DNA of 10,677 nucleotides from Pirellulales bacterium (GCA_022842745.1 JALHPA010000039.1:1-10677); one strand, 5' to 3'; shown: positions 1-6,826, counted from the stretch's first letter. Notes: generated by a model from the letters alone, not told the origin. Numbers and translations are program-made.

Positions 1-2
1 TG

Positions 3-212
3 GCCATGGTGGCCGAGAAAGTCGAGGACGGAACCCTCCCGCGCGACCTGGTCGAAAGCACCTTCTTTTGGGCCCGCCGGCAGCGTCCGTACCCCTTTGT
101 GTATTTCGAGTACGGATTGAAGCTGCGCGCCAAACGGCTGGGGATCAAGCTTCCCATCCCGGACGAAAAAAAACGCCAAAGCGACGCCGCGGCGTCCACT
201 GGCGGGAAATGA
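3..212 (+). CDS. C-terminal end of an unidentified protein (5' end outside window)
   Basis: The frame is open from the first base of the window and ends at TGA 210-212, so this is probably the last 69 or so codons of a longer gene. An ATG at 6-8 would allow a free-standing 68-residue protein, but nothing upstream is visible to decide. The visible part is basic and rich in aromatic residues (FFWARR, RPYPFVYFEYG), followed by a short Lys/Arg stretch and a small-residue tail. I see no membrane segment, catalytic motif or known domain and do not recognise the family. Codon use fits the other genes here, which supports real coding. It runs in the same direction as the downstream protease gene but is separated from it by about 395 bases, so co-transcription is doubtful. 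Confidence 0.5.
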   Translation, partial: AMVAEKVEDGTLPRDLVESTFFWARRQRPYPFVYFEYGLKLRAKRLGIKLPIPDEKKRQSDAAASTGGK

Positions 213-513
213 CCGTCATGGTTCCGGCCCCGCCACCCGTCCCGCCGCTAGCGGCTCTTCGCTCCGGTAAAAACCTGGCCTTTTCGAGTTTTTCGACCGC
301 GGCAACAAACAAATTGGCAGGGCCAGCGTATCCAGGTAGGAGCAGGCGGGTTTCCTTCGCCCGGCGCGCAAGCAATTTCGATACATCCCCGATTTACCGC
401 CGACAAGCGGCGTATCCAGGGCTGCCTTTGACCGCAAAAACGAAGGCCGCGGCGAAACCTGTCCCACCTTTGGAATAGATCGTTTCAATTCGGCAGAGGC
501 TTTTCAGCCGATC

Positions 514-542
514 TTGCCGCTGCACCCTACGATCGCTAGAAT
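514..542 (+). promoter_or_regulatory. Candidate sigma-70-type promoter for the protease gene
   Basis: TTGCCG at 514-519 (4 of 6 matches to TTGACA) and TAGAAT at 537-542 (5 of 6 matches to TATAAT) are separated by exactly 17 bases. Transcription would begin near 549, giving a leader of about 60 bases before the ATG at 608. This is a sequence match only. It is the best pair found in the upstream gap. Confidence 0.45.
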
Positions 543-594
543 CAATTAAGTCGTTGTTTTCGTTACACTTACGAAGAATCCACCCCTCGGTCCA

Positions 595-600
595 GGGAAG
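595..600 (+). promoter_or_regulatory. Ribosome binding site that sets the protease start
   Basis: GGGAAG lies 7 bases before the ATG at 608. This supports 608 rather than the in-frame upstream ATG at 554, whose extra 18 residues would bury the signal peptide and which has no comparable site. Confidence 0.6.
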
Positions 601-607
601 TCTTGGC

Positions 608-1306
608 ATGAACCGCGCGCAAGCTGGAGTTGGCCGTTTTCGCCGTCCGTACATTCTGGGTCTGGCTGCCGGCGCAGCGTTAATGGGGGTCATCTCGCTG
701 GTCGGCCCCAGCGCCGCGGAGCTCACCGGACCCCAGGCCAACGATCGACAGGTGACGTTGACGGTCAGTTCGTTGATGCGCCGGGAGCACCTCTCCAAGC
801 ACAAGCTGGACGACGAGATCTCCGAACGGACCTTCAAGACGTTCCTCAAGCAGTTGGATCCCTGGAAGCTCTACTTCACGGATAGCGACATTCAAAAACT
901 GAGCGCCAAGGAGCGCGAGATCGACGACATGATCAAGGGGGGGGACATCCGCTTTGCCTACGATGTCTTCAACACCTTTCTGAAGCGCGTCGACGAGCGG
1001 GTCAAGCTGGTCGATGAACTGCTGGAAACTCCCCACGATTTCAACATCGACGAGGAGATGATCACCGACGCCAAGGAAGCGAATTACGCCAAGGACGATG
1101 CCGAGATCCGCGACAAGTGGCGAAAACGGATCAAGTACGATCTGCTCATGCAGAAGTCCGAGAAGACCGACGAGAAGGAAGCCAAGGAAAAGCTGAAACG
1201 GCGCTACCACGGCTTCGCCAAGCGAATGCACCAGATCAATAGCGACGAACTGCTGGAGATGTTCGTGACGGCCATGACCTCGGCCTTCGATCCGCACACC
1301 TCATAA
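608..1306 (+). CDS. prc: Tsp/Prc C-terminal processing protease, N-terminal fragment (ends at premature TAA)
   Basis: This 232-residue product is the export signal plus helical N-terminal domain of the periplasmic tail-specific protease (Tsp/Prc, MEROPS S41 family), which degrades proteins with nonpolar C-termini. Residues 1-37 form a signal peptide: basic start, hydrophobic core at about 15-32, and likely cleavage after SAA. The rest aligns with the E. coli Tsp N-terminal domain, including its LD...LYF/D region, the RRY element and the end at DPHTS (228-232). The frame then hits TAA where the family has Tyr, and the homology resumes at the next codon, so this is half of one protein of about 691 residues (E. 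coli Tsp has about 680). Alone it lacks the PDZ and catalytic domains and cannot be a protease. Homology is confident. Whether it is a pseudogene, a sequence error or a genuine split is open. Confidence 0.85.
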   Translation: MNRAQAGVGRFRRPYILGLAAGAALMGVISLVGPSAAELTGPQANDRQVTLTVSSLMRREHLSKHKLDDEISERTFKTFLKQLDPWKLYFTDSDIQKLSAKEREIDDMIKGGDIRFAYDVFNTFLKRVDERVKLVDELLETPHDFNIDEEMITDAKEANYAKDDAEIRDKWRKRIKYDLLMQKSEKTDEKEAKEKLKRRYHGFAKRMHQINSDELLEMFVTAMTSAFDPHTS

Positions 1307-1309
1307 ATG
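1304..1309 (+). other. In-frame stop directly followed by ATG inside the protease gene
   Basis: TAA (1304-1306) occupies the codon of the conserved Tyr in DPHT(S/N)Y. The next codon, ATG (1307-1309), aligns with the following family position (Leu in E. coli YLSP). The reading frame is unchanged and no residues are missing, so a single base change from TAT or TAC accounts for it. No Shine-Dalgarno lies just upstream of the ATG. Downstream translation would therefore need re-initiation at the abutting ATG, or stop-codon readthrough. Confidence 0.85.
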
Positions 1310-2683
1310 TCGCCCAGTTCGTTCGAGAACTTCAACATCATGATGCGGTTGAAACTGGAAGGAATTGGCGCTTCGTTGCAATACGTCGACGGCTATACCG
1401 TGGTCAACAAGCTGATCCCCGGCGGGGCCGCCGACAAGGACGGACGGCTCAAGCCCGAGGATCGCGTGATCGCCGTCGGTCAGGGGAACGAAGGGGACAT
1501 GGTCGACGTGGTCGATCTAAGCCTCAACGACGTGGTTAAGCTCATTCGCGGCACGCCGGGAACCGTCGTCCGCTTGAAAGTGGTGCCGGTCGGCCAGACC
1601 GAGCCGAAAATTTACAACATCACCCGGGCCAGCATCGAGCTGAAGGACAGCGAAGCCCGCAGCGAGATCATCGAAGAGGGCAAGAAAGCCGACGGCTCGC
1701 CGTTCAAGATCGGCGTCATCGATCTGCCCAGCTTTTACATGGACATGGACGCCGCCCGCCAAGGCAACAGCGATTTCAAAAGCACCACGCGGGACGTGCA
1801 GAAGATCCTGGAGGATTTCCAGCGGCAGAAAGTGGACGCCGTGCTGCTCGATCTGCGCCGCAACGGCGGCGGCAGCCTGACGGAGGCGATCAGCCTCACC
1901 GGCCTATTCGTCGACGAAGGTCCGATCGTCCAGGTCAAGGACGCTGACGGCAAAGTCCAGCATTACGACGACCCGGACCGGGGGGTCGCCTGGGATGGCC
2001 CGCTCGTGGTCCTGATCAGCAAGTTCAGCGCGTCGGCCAGTGAAATTTTCGCCGGAGCAATGCAGGATTATCGCCGCGGGCTGATCGTCGGCGACAAAAG
2101 CACCCATGGCAAGGGGACGGTGCAGAGCCTGCTCGATCTCGGCCGCCAGTTGTTTCGCTTGCCCAATGCTCCCCAGTTGGGCGCGCTCAAGATCACCATG
2201 CAGCAGTTTTACCGCCCCAACGGCGACAGCACCCAGAATCGCGGCGTGTTGTCCGATGTTGAAATCCCCTCCCTCACGACCCATTTGGACGTGGGCGAGG
2301 CGGACCTCGATTTCGCCTTGAAGTTCGATCGAGTCGGACCGGTCCCGTTTGAGGATACACACTGCATCGACAACCAGATCGTCGAGGAATTGCGGGCCGA
2401 ATCGAAGGCCCGCATCGAAAAATCCGACGATTTCCAAAAGGCGGTTCGCAATATCGAGCGCTACCGCAAGCAGAAGGAGGCCAAACGGGTCTCGCTGAAT
2501 GAAGAGAAATTCCTCGCCGATCGTGCGGACATCAACGCCGAAAAAGAGGAAGAAAAGAAGTTTGACGAGCTCAACGGCGGCCAGGCGCCGGTGGTCAAGC
2601 GCGATTACTATTTCAACGAGGCTTTGGCCATCACCTTGGACTACCTGCGTCTGACCAAACCCAAGCTGGCCGCCGCCCGTTAG
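1307..2683 (+). CDS. prc: Tsp/Prc C-terminal processing protease, PDZ and catalytic fragment
   Basis: These 458 residues continue the protease. A PDZ domain (about 15-100; LEGIGASLQ, then GGAADKDGRLKPEDRV) would bind substrate C-termini. The S41 catalytic core (about 130-340) carries FSASASE with the nucleophile at Ser243, MQDY with Asp254, and HGKGTVQ with the general base Lys269; these match the E. coli Tsp Ser/Asp/Lys set. LLDLRRNGGG and FYRPNGDSTQ are further family motifs. A charged C-terminal helical region (about 350-458) matches the Tsp C-terminal domain. The catalytic half is intact with no other lesion, so the interruption is recent, an error or tolerated. Starting at ATG 1307, the product has no signal peptide and would stay in the cytoplasm, away from the usual periplasmic site. 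A hairpin terminator candidate follows the stop. Confidence 0.88.
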   Translation: MSPSSFENFNIMMRLKLEGIGASLQYVDGYTVVNKLIPGGAADKDGRLKPEDRVIAVGQGNEGDMVDVVDLSLNDVVKLIRGTPGTVVRLKVVPVGQTEPKIYNITRASIELKDSEARSEIIEEGKKADGSPFKIGVIDLPSFYMDMDAARQGNSDFKSTTRDVQKILEDFQRQKVDAVLLDLRRNGGGSLTEAISLTGLFVDEGPIVQVKDADGKVQHYDDPDRGVAWDGPLVVLISKFSASASEIFAGAMQDYRRGLIVGDKSTHGKGTVQSLLDLGRQLFRLPNAPQLGALKITMQQFYRPNGDSTQNRGVLSDVEIPSLTTHLDVGEADLDFALKFDRVGPVPFEDTHCIDNQIVEELRAESKARIEKSDDFQKAVRNIERYRKQKEAKRVSLNEEKFLADRADINAEKEEEKKFDELNGGQAPVVKRDYYFNEALAITLDYLRLTKPKLAAAR

Positions 2684-2711
2684 ACCAGTACTTTTTTACC
2701 GTACCCCCCTT

Positions 2712-2750
2712 GGGTCGCGACGGCGCCGTGCTGTCGCGGCCCATTCTTTT
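2712..2750 (+). terminator. Candidate intrinsic terminator after the protease gene
   Basis: GGGTCGCGAC (2712-2721) pairs with GTCGCGGCCC (2733-2742), a 10-base stem with one G-U pair. The 11-base loop overlaps a small internal palindrome (ACGGCGCCGT, 2720-2729). ATTCTTTT follows at 2743-2750. It starts 29 bases after the protease stop and ends before the next promoter, which is the expected place. The T-run is short and interrupted, so efficiency is uncertain. Confidence 0.55.
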
Positions 2751-2781
2751 GGGTCACCGCGGTTCGATCTTTTTCGCTCGC

Positions 2782-2810
2782 TTGACACCACCCCCCGCCG
2801 AAAGTACAAG
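2782..2810 (+). promoter_or_regulatory. Strong candidate sigma-70-type promoter for pheA
   Basis: TTGACA at 2782-2787 is a perfect -35 box. TACAAG at 2805-2810 is a 4 of 6 match to the -10 box. The spacer is exactly 17 bases. Transcription would begin near 2817, giving a leader of about 95 bases to the pheA ATG at 2912. It lies downstream of the terminator candidate, so pheA would start a new transcription unit. Confidence 0.6.
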
Positions 2811-2911
2811 GGTTGGCTTGGGGTTACGTCCTTTTCTTGCCCGTTCGTGCCGCTTCGCCGCGTTGGTTTGGGGCGCGAAGACCGAGCGCAAACCCCGGCG
2901 GTGTGCTACCC

Positions 2912-4033
2912 ATGTCCAAGGCGCCTGCGGCCCAACAGCCCGGCAACTCCGCGTCTCCCCCTCCTTCCATTCCCGCCCTGCGCGCGCAAATCGACCGCAT
3001 CGATCGCCAGCTTGTCGAGTTGATGAACGAGCGGGCGCGGTTGGCGCACGCCATTGGCAAAATCAAAGACGCCAACGGCCAATGCACTTACGATCCGGTG
3101 CGCGAGGAGGAAGTGCTCGCCCGCGCCGTCGAGCTGAGCAGCGGCCCCCTGGCGAATGGCGCCCTGAAAAACGTCTTTCGCGAGCTGATTAGCGGGTCCC
3201 GCGCGCTGGAACGCCGGGTTCGCGTCGCCTATCTCGGCCCCGAACACACCTTCAGCCACCTGGCGGCGATCAACCGCTTCGGTCAAAGCGTCGAATTGAT
3301 GCCGGTCGCCAGCATCTCCGCCGTGTTTGAAGAGGTCCACCGCCAAGACGCCGATTTTGGCTTGGTCCCCCTCGAAAACTCCACCGACGGCCGGATCGTC
3401 GATACGCTCGACAGCTTCACCCGCTTCCCCGTCAAGATCTGCGGAGAGGTCCAGCTCCGCATCCATCACTACCTGCTCGGACAGTGCGAGCGGGGGGCCG
3501 TCCGCGAGGTATACAGCAAGCCGCAGCCGCTCTCCCAGTGCCGCAACTGGCTGGCGCGGCACCTGCCCTCCGCCCGCCCCGTCGAGGTCGCCAGCACCGC
3601 CGCCGCCGCGCAGTTGGCCCGCGAAAATCCCCACGCCGCCGCCATCGCCAGCCGGCAGGCGGGCGTCGCCTACGGTCTCAACGTGCTCGCCGAGAAAATC
3701 GAAGACAATCCCGGCAACATCACCCGTTTCGCGGTCATCGGCGAACAGGAACCGCGCAAGACCGGCCGCGACAAGACCGCGCTCATGTTTGAGATCGAAC
3801 ATCGCCCCGGAGCCTTGGCCGACGCCATGAATATTTTCAAGCGCGCCCGGCTCAATCTCACCTGGATCGAATCGTTTCCCATTTCCCGGCCCGAAGGGGG
3901 CTATTTGTTCTTTGCCGAACTGGAAGGCCACCGGCAAGAGCTGCGCGTCCGCCGCGCCTGCGAAAACCTGGGCAAAAAGTCCGTCCGACTGGTCGTTTTG
4001 GGGTCCTATGCCCGCAGCGAACCGGCGGAATAA
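2912..4033 (+). CDS. pheA: Bifunctional chorismate mutase / prephenate dehydratase (P-protein)
   Basis: This cytoplasmic enzyme converts chorismate to prephenate and then to phenylpyruvate in phenylalanine synthesis. It has 373 aa (E. coli PheA 386). The AroQ chorismate mutase domain (about 18-105) keeps the E. coli active-site residues Arg11, Arg28, Lys39, Asp48, Arg51, Glu52 and Ser84 as Arg24, Arg41, Lys52, Asp61, Arg64, Glu65 and Ser96. The Gln88 position is Glu100. The prephenate dehydratase domain (about 108-280) starts at RVAYLGPEHTFSH and carries the TRF motif with catalytic Thr271. The ACT domain (about 288-365) has GALA (300-303) and ESFP (320-323) where E. coli has GALV and ESRP for Phe binding. 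ATG 2912 is preferred: the in-frame TTG at 2813 lies upstream of the predicted transcription start. Shine-Dalgarno is weak. Confidence 0.95.
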   Translation: MSKAPAAQQPGNSASPPPSIPALRAQIDRIDRQLVELMNERARLAHAIGKIKDANGQCTYDPVREEEVLARAVELSSGPLANGALKNVFRELISGSRALERRVRVAYLGPEHTFSHLAAINRFGQSVELMPVASISAVFEEVHRQDADFGLVPLENSTDGRIVDTLDSFTRFPVKICGEVQLRIHHYLLGQCERGAVREVYSKPQPLSQCRNWLARHLPSARPVEVASTAAAAQLARENPHAAAIASRQAGVAYGLNVLAEKIEDNPGNITRFAVIGEQEPRKTGRDKTALMFEIEHRPGALADAMNIFKRARLNLTWIESFPISRPEGGYLFFAELEGHRQELRVRRACENLGKKSVRLVVLGSYARSEPAE

Positions 4034-4151
4034 TCCCTCCCCGCGTACTTTCGCCAAAACCGCCGGTTTGCTTTACTAGGGCCATCCGGCGCTGAATCAC
4101 GCTTTGGATCCGCCAGCCCTGGCGCTTTGTCAAGGAACCCCTGCCGCACCC

Positions 4152-5186
4152 ATGATTATCATCCTCAAATCCCACGCGACCGATGAGCAGGTCCAGCACG
4201 TCGTCGACCGGATCGAGGAACTGGGTCTGCGCACGCACGTCAGCCGCGGCAGTTACCGCACCGTAATCGGCGTCATCGGCGACGAAGCCAAAGCCCTGGA
4301 AAGCCCCCTGCGCGCGATTTCCGGCGTCGAGGAAGTCATCCCCGTGCTCCCACCCTACAAGCTCGCCAGCCGAGAAGCCCAGCGCGAGCCGACCGTGGTC
4401 GACGTGGCGGGCGTAAAAATCGGCGGGGGACATATGGCCATGATCGCCGGCCCCTGCGCCGTCGAGAATCCGCGGCGCATGGACGAGATCGCCGCCGCGG
4501 TCACAACCGCTGGCGCGAACATCCTCCGCGGCGGAGCGTTCAAGCCCCGCACCAGCCCCTACGCCTACCAGGGGATGGGGGAGGAAGGGCTCAAAATTCT
4601 CCGCGACACCGGCGACAAGTATGGCGTCCCGATCGTGACGGAAGTCATGGACCCCCGCCGCGTCGAACTGGTTGCCAAATATGCCGACATGATCCAGATC
4701 GGCGCGCGCAACATGCAGAACTTCGTGCTGCTCACCGAAGTCGGCCAGACGCGCAAGCCCGTCCTGCTCAAACGGGGCATGAGCGCCACGATCGAGGACC
4801 TGCTGATGAGCGCCGAGTACGTCATGTCCCAGGGCAATCCCCATGTCGTGCTTTGCGAACGGGGAGTCAAGGGGTTCGACAAGGCCACCCGCAATCTGTT
4901 CGACGTGGCCGCGGTGCCGCAGGTCCGGCTCCTCTCCCATTTGCCGATTGTGGTCGATCCCAGCCATGCCACCGGCCGGCCGGACCTGATCCCAGCTTGC
5001 GCGCTGGCCGGGGTCGCCGCCGGGGCGGACGGCGTACACATCGAAGTTCACAATTGTCCCGAGGAAGCCCTGTCCGACGGTCCACAAGCGCTGTTGCCGC
5101 AGCAGTACGCCGAGTTGTCGGCGCAGATTTTCCGGCTCGCCGAAGTAATCGGAAAATCAATCTCGAAGCTGGGAAGAAAAACGTGA
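4152..5186 (+). CDS. aroF: 3-deoxy-7-phosphoheptulonate (DAHP) synthase, type I-beta with regulatory N-terminal domain
   Basis: It condenses phosphoenolpyruvate with erythrose 4-phosphate, the first step of the shikimate pathway. It has 344 aa. An N-terminal ferredoxin-like domain (about 1-70, MIIILKSHATDEQ) precedes the barrel, the arrangement of the Thermotoga maritima enzyme, where this domain mediates feedback inhibition by aromatic amino acids. The barrel carries GPCAVE, FKPRTSPYAYQG, IGARNMQNF, LLKRG, CERG and DPSHATGRP. The metal ligands are Cys102, His272, Glu298 and Asp309, the same numbers I recall for T. maritima. ATG 4152 fits the N-terminus of the family; a TTG 48 bases upstream would add a non-homologous extension. 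It lies 118 bases after pheA in the same direction, and both serve phenylalanine synthesis. The symbol varies between annotations (aroF, aroG, aroA). The function is secure. Confidence 0.95.
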   Translation: MIIILKSHATDEQVQHVVDRIEELGLRTHVSRGSYRTVIGVIGDEAKALESPLRAISGVEEVIPVLPPYKLASREAQREPTVVDVAGVKIGGGHMAMIAGPCAVENPRRMDEIAAAVTTAGANILRGGAFKPRTSPYAYQGMGEEGLKILRDTGDKYGVPIVTEVMDPRRVELVAKYADMIQIGARNMQNFVLLTEVGQTRKPVLLKRGMSATIEDLLMSAEYVMSQGNPHVVLCERGVKGFDKATRNLFDVAAVPQVRLLSHLPIVVDPSHATGRPDLIPACALAGVAAGADGVHIEVHNCPEEALSDGPQALLPQQYAELSAQIFRLAEVIGKSISKLGRKT

Positions 5187-5288
5187 TTTGCGTTCCCGGA
5201 ATTCCCGCCGCGCCCTCCCAAGCCGCCGCCGCCTCACCGATCCCCTTCTCCCTTAAACCCCGCTGATTAACCTTCAGCCCCAACTTCC

Positions 5289-6047
5289 ATGAGACGCCCG
5301 TTCATTGCCGGAAACTGGAAGATGCACCTCGATCGCGGCGGCGCCGTCGCGCTTGCGGCGGGCATCGCGCGCCGCGCGGCGGAGTTTCCCTCCGTCGACC
5401 TGGCGGTCTGTCCTCCCTTCGTGTACCTCGACGCTGTCGGCGCGGCGATCGCCGGAAGTTCGCTCGGCCTGGGTGCCCAAAACATGTGCGCCGAACCTCA
5501 GGGCGCTTTCACGGGCGAAATCAGCGCCGCCATGCTGACGAACGTCGGCTGCAAGTATGTCATCCTGGGTCATAGCGAGCGGCGCGCGATCTACAAGGAG
5601 TCCAACGCCGATGTCAATCGCAAGCTGCTGGCCGCCCTGGCCGCCCAGCTTACTCCCATCGTCTGCGTCGGCGAACTGCTCTCCGAACGGGAGGCCGGCC
5701 GAACCAAGGAAGTCGTGGCCGAGCAATTCGCCGGCTCCTTCGCAGGCGTCTCGGCCGAGCAAATGGTCCGCTGCGTGATCGCCTACGAGCCGGTTTGGGC
5801 GATCGGCACCGGCAAAGTGGCCACTCCGGAGCAGGCGGAGGAGGTCCATCGCGACCTTCGCGGATTGATCGAAGTTCGTTACAATTCAGGCATTGCGGAT
5901 CAGATTCGCATTCAATACGGGGGCAGCGTCAAGCCGGACAACGCCAAAAGTCTGCTGTCGCAGCCCAATATCGACGGCGCCCTGGTCGGCGGCGCTAGCT
6001 TGAAAGTGGACGATTTCCTCGGCATCGCGGCTGGCGCCCAATCGTGA
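5289..6047 (+). CDS. tpiA: Triosephosphate isomerase
   Basis: It interconverts dihydroxyacetone phosphate and glyceraldehyde 3-phosphate in glycolysis and gluconeogenesis. It has 252 aa, the normal length for a single-domain TIM barrel. Substrate-binding Lys11 lies in GNWKM, electrophile His95 in ILGHSERR, and catalytic base Glu167 in AYEPVWAIGTGK, with flexible loop 6 just after it. The phosphate loop YGGSVKPDNA and the closing GALVGGASL are present. The start is fixed by the family N-terminus (RRPFIAGNWKM). The leader is pyrimidine-rich with no clear Shine-Dalgarno. It follows aroF by 102 bases, without a recognisable terminator or promoter between, and precedes secG by 130 bases. tpiA beside secG is a common bacterial order. 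Confidence 0.97.
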   Translation: MRRPFIAGNWKMHLDRGGAVALAAGIARRAAEFPSVDLAVCPPFVYLDAVGAAIAGSSLGLGAQNMCAEPQGAFTGEISAAMLTNVGCKYVILGHSERRAIYKESNADVNRKLLAALAAQLTPIVCVGELLSEREAGRTKEVVAEQFAGSFAGVSAEQMVRCVIAYEPVWAIGTGKVATPEQAEEVHRDLRGLIEVRYNSGIADQIRIQYGGSVKPDNAKSLLSQPNIDGALVGGASLKVDDFLGIAAGAQS

Positions 6048-6177
6048 GCCAAAGAGCCGTTCAGTGCCGCATGATATCGCCGCCGAACCGGCAAAACAGT
6101 TAATAGTCGAGCATCAATCGCCAGCGGGACCGGTGGCCGTTCAAATGCCCCGTCCTCAGCCTTAAGGATTCGTCGCC

Positions 6178-6765
6178 ATGTTGGCCACTTTTGTTTCGGT
6201 CTTGCTCGTCATTGTGTCCACGTTTCTGATCCTGCTCGTCCTGGTGCAAAAAGGGCGCGGGGGCGGCCTCGCGGGAGCGTTCGGCGGCATGGGGGGCCAA
6301 AGCGCTTTTGGCACCAAGGCCGGAGACATGTTCACCAAAATCACCTCCTTTGCGGCCGTCTTCTGGATCTTTCTCTGTCTCGCCTCGTTTCTCCTATTGG
6401 CCTCCAGCCAATCTCCCCTCGCGACGGACATGGGCGCCAACGCTCGCAAAGGTGAAAACGTCTCGCCCGGACCGAAGGACACCACCGATAAGCTGGGCAT
6501 GCCGAGCAAATCAGGCACAGAAAAATCAGGCACTAGCAAGTCCGATTCGACGGACAAAGACGCTAAGTCGACCGGTGCTGCCTCCGGCGCTGCAAGCGGT
6601 GGCGCTTCGGCCGCCCCCTCCAAAGACGGCTCAACCGCCGCCCCCGCGGAAAACTCAACCGCTCCGGCTGCCAGCGTTCCGCCCGCATCCCCCGATCAAC
6701 CCTCCTCCGGCAACGCGGAAGCAGAGTCCGCCCCGCCGGAAAAAGCCCCATCCGACGGCAAGTAG
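6178..6765 (+). CDS. secG: SecG-type preprotein translocase subunit with long low-complexity C-terminal tail
   Basis: SecG is the small non-essential SecYEG channel subunit that assists SecA-driven export. The first 80 or so residues match the family: membrane segment 1 (about 4-23), the loop QKGRGGGLAGAFGG...SAFGT, and membrane segment 2 (about 55-76). Usual SecG proteins are around 75-120 aa; this has 195. The extra region (about 80-195) is rich in Ser, Ala, Pro, Lys, Gly and Thr, with no hydrophobic segment. It begins with a KSGTE/KSGTS repeat (15-base direct repeat, AAATCAGGCAC at 6508 and 6523) and looks disordered. With the E. coli topology (both ends periplasmic) the tail would lie outside the inner membrane. 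AAGGA at 6164-6168 lies 9 bases before the ATG and supports the start. The tail's function is unknown. Confidence 0.9.
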   Translation: MLATFVSVLLVIVSTFLILLVLVQKGRGGGLAGAFGGMGGQSAFGTKAGDMFTKITSFAAVFWIFLCLASFLLLASSQSPLATDMGANARKGENVSPGPKDTTDKLGMPSKSGTEKSGTSKSDSTDKDAKSTGAASGAASGGASAAPSKDGSTAAPAENSTAPAASVPPASPDQPSSGNAEAESAPPEKAPSDGK

Positions 6766-6826
6766 TACCTCCCCGGCTGGATCGATTCGTTGTTATCGTC
6801 CCCCCTGACGCATTTCTAGTTCTTCT

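Larger units (their letters stand above)
213..607. other. Gene-free stretch upstream of the protease gene
   Basis: Open frames exist here on both strands, but they have low-complexity Arg/Pro/Ala-rich translations typical of non-coding GC-rich DNA, and none has a recognisable domain. Visible structure is limited. There is a perfect 12-base palindrome at 244-255, and an 11-base direct repeat (GCGTATCCAGG) at 326-336 and 410-420. A promoter-like pair lies at 514-542. The stretch is less GC-rich than the flanking genes, as expected of intergenic DNA. I see no tRNA or other structured RNA that I can name. Confidence 0.5.

Noticed and set aside
244..255. 12-base palindrome GCCGCTAGCGGC as an operator
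   Set aside because: It stands alone, is far from the promoter candidate at 514-542, and short palindromes are common in GC-rich DNA.
326..420. 11-base direct repeat (326-336 and 410-420) as a repeat array
   Set aside because: There are only two copies, unequal flanks and no further unit, so it is not an array or an insertion scar.
68..478. Possible 136-residue protein in another frame after the first gene
   Set aside because: It overlaps the better-supported frame ending at 212 and gives a Pro/Ala/Arg-rich translation with no recognisable domain.
680..1297. Antisense open frame opposite the N-terminal protease fragment
   Set aside because: It is a codon-bias shadow of the well-conserved Tsp N-terminal domain, with no motif of its own.
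1304..1306. Recoded stop (special amino acid or alternative genetic code)
   Set aside because: The codon is TAA, not the UGA of selenocysteine or UAG of pyrrolysine. Other genes here, such as rpoZ and pheA, end normally with TAA, so a genome-wide reassignment is not supported.
4111..4124. Perfect inverted repeat between pheA and aroF as a terminator
   Set aside because: The stem is only 6 bases with a 2-base loop, and only a short CTTTGT follows, which is too weak for an intrinsic terminator.
2906..5087. Long antisense open frames opposite pheA and aroF, each near 400 codons
   Set aside because: They mirror genes with clear catalytic motifs, overlap each other, and translate into Gly/Ala/Asp-rich low-complexity sequence. 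This is expected from third-position GC bias.
6790..6819. Promoter for yicC (TTGTTA with downstream TTCTAG)
   Set aside because: The -10 part matches the consensus poorly at any normal spacing, so I did not list it.
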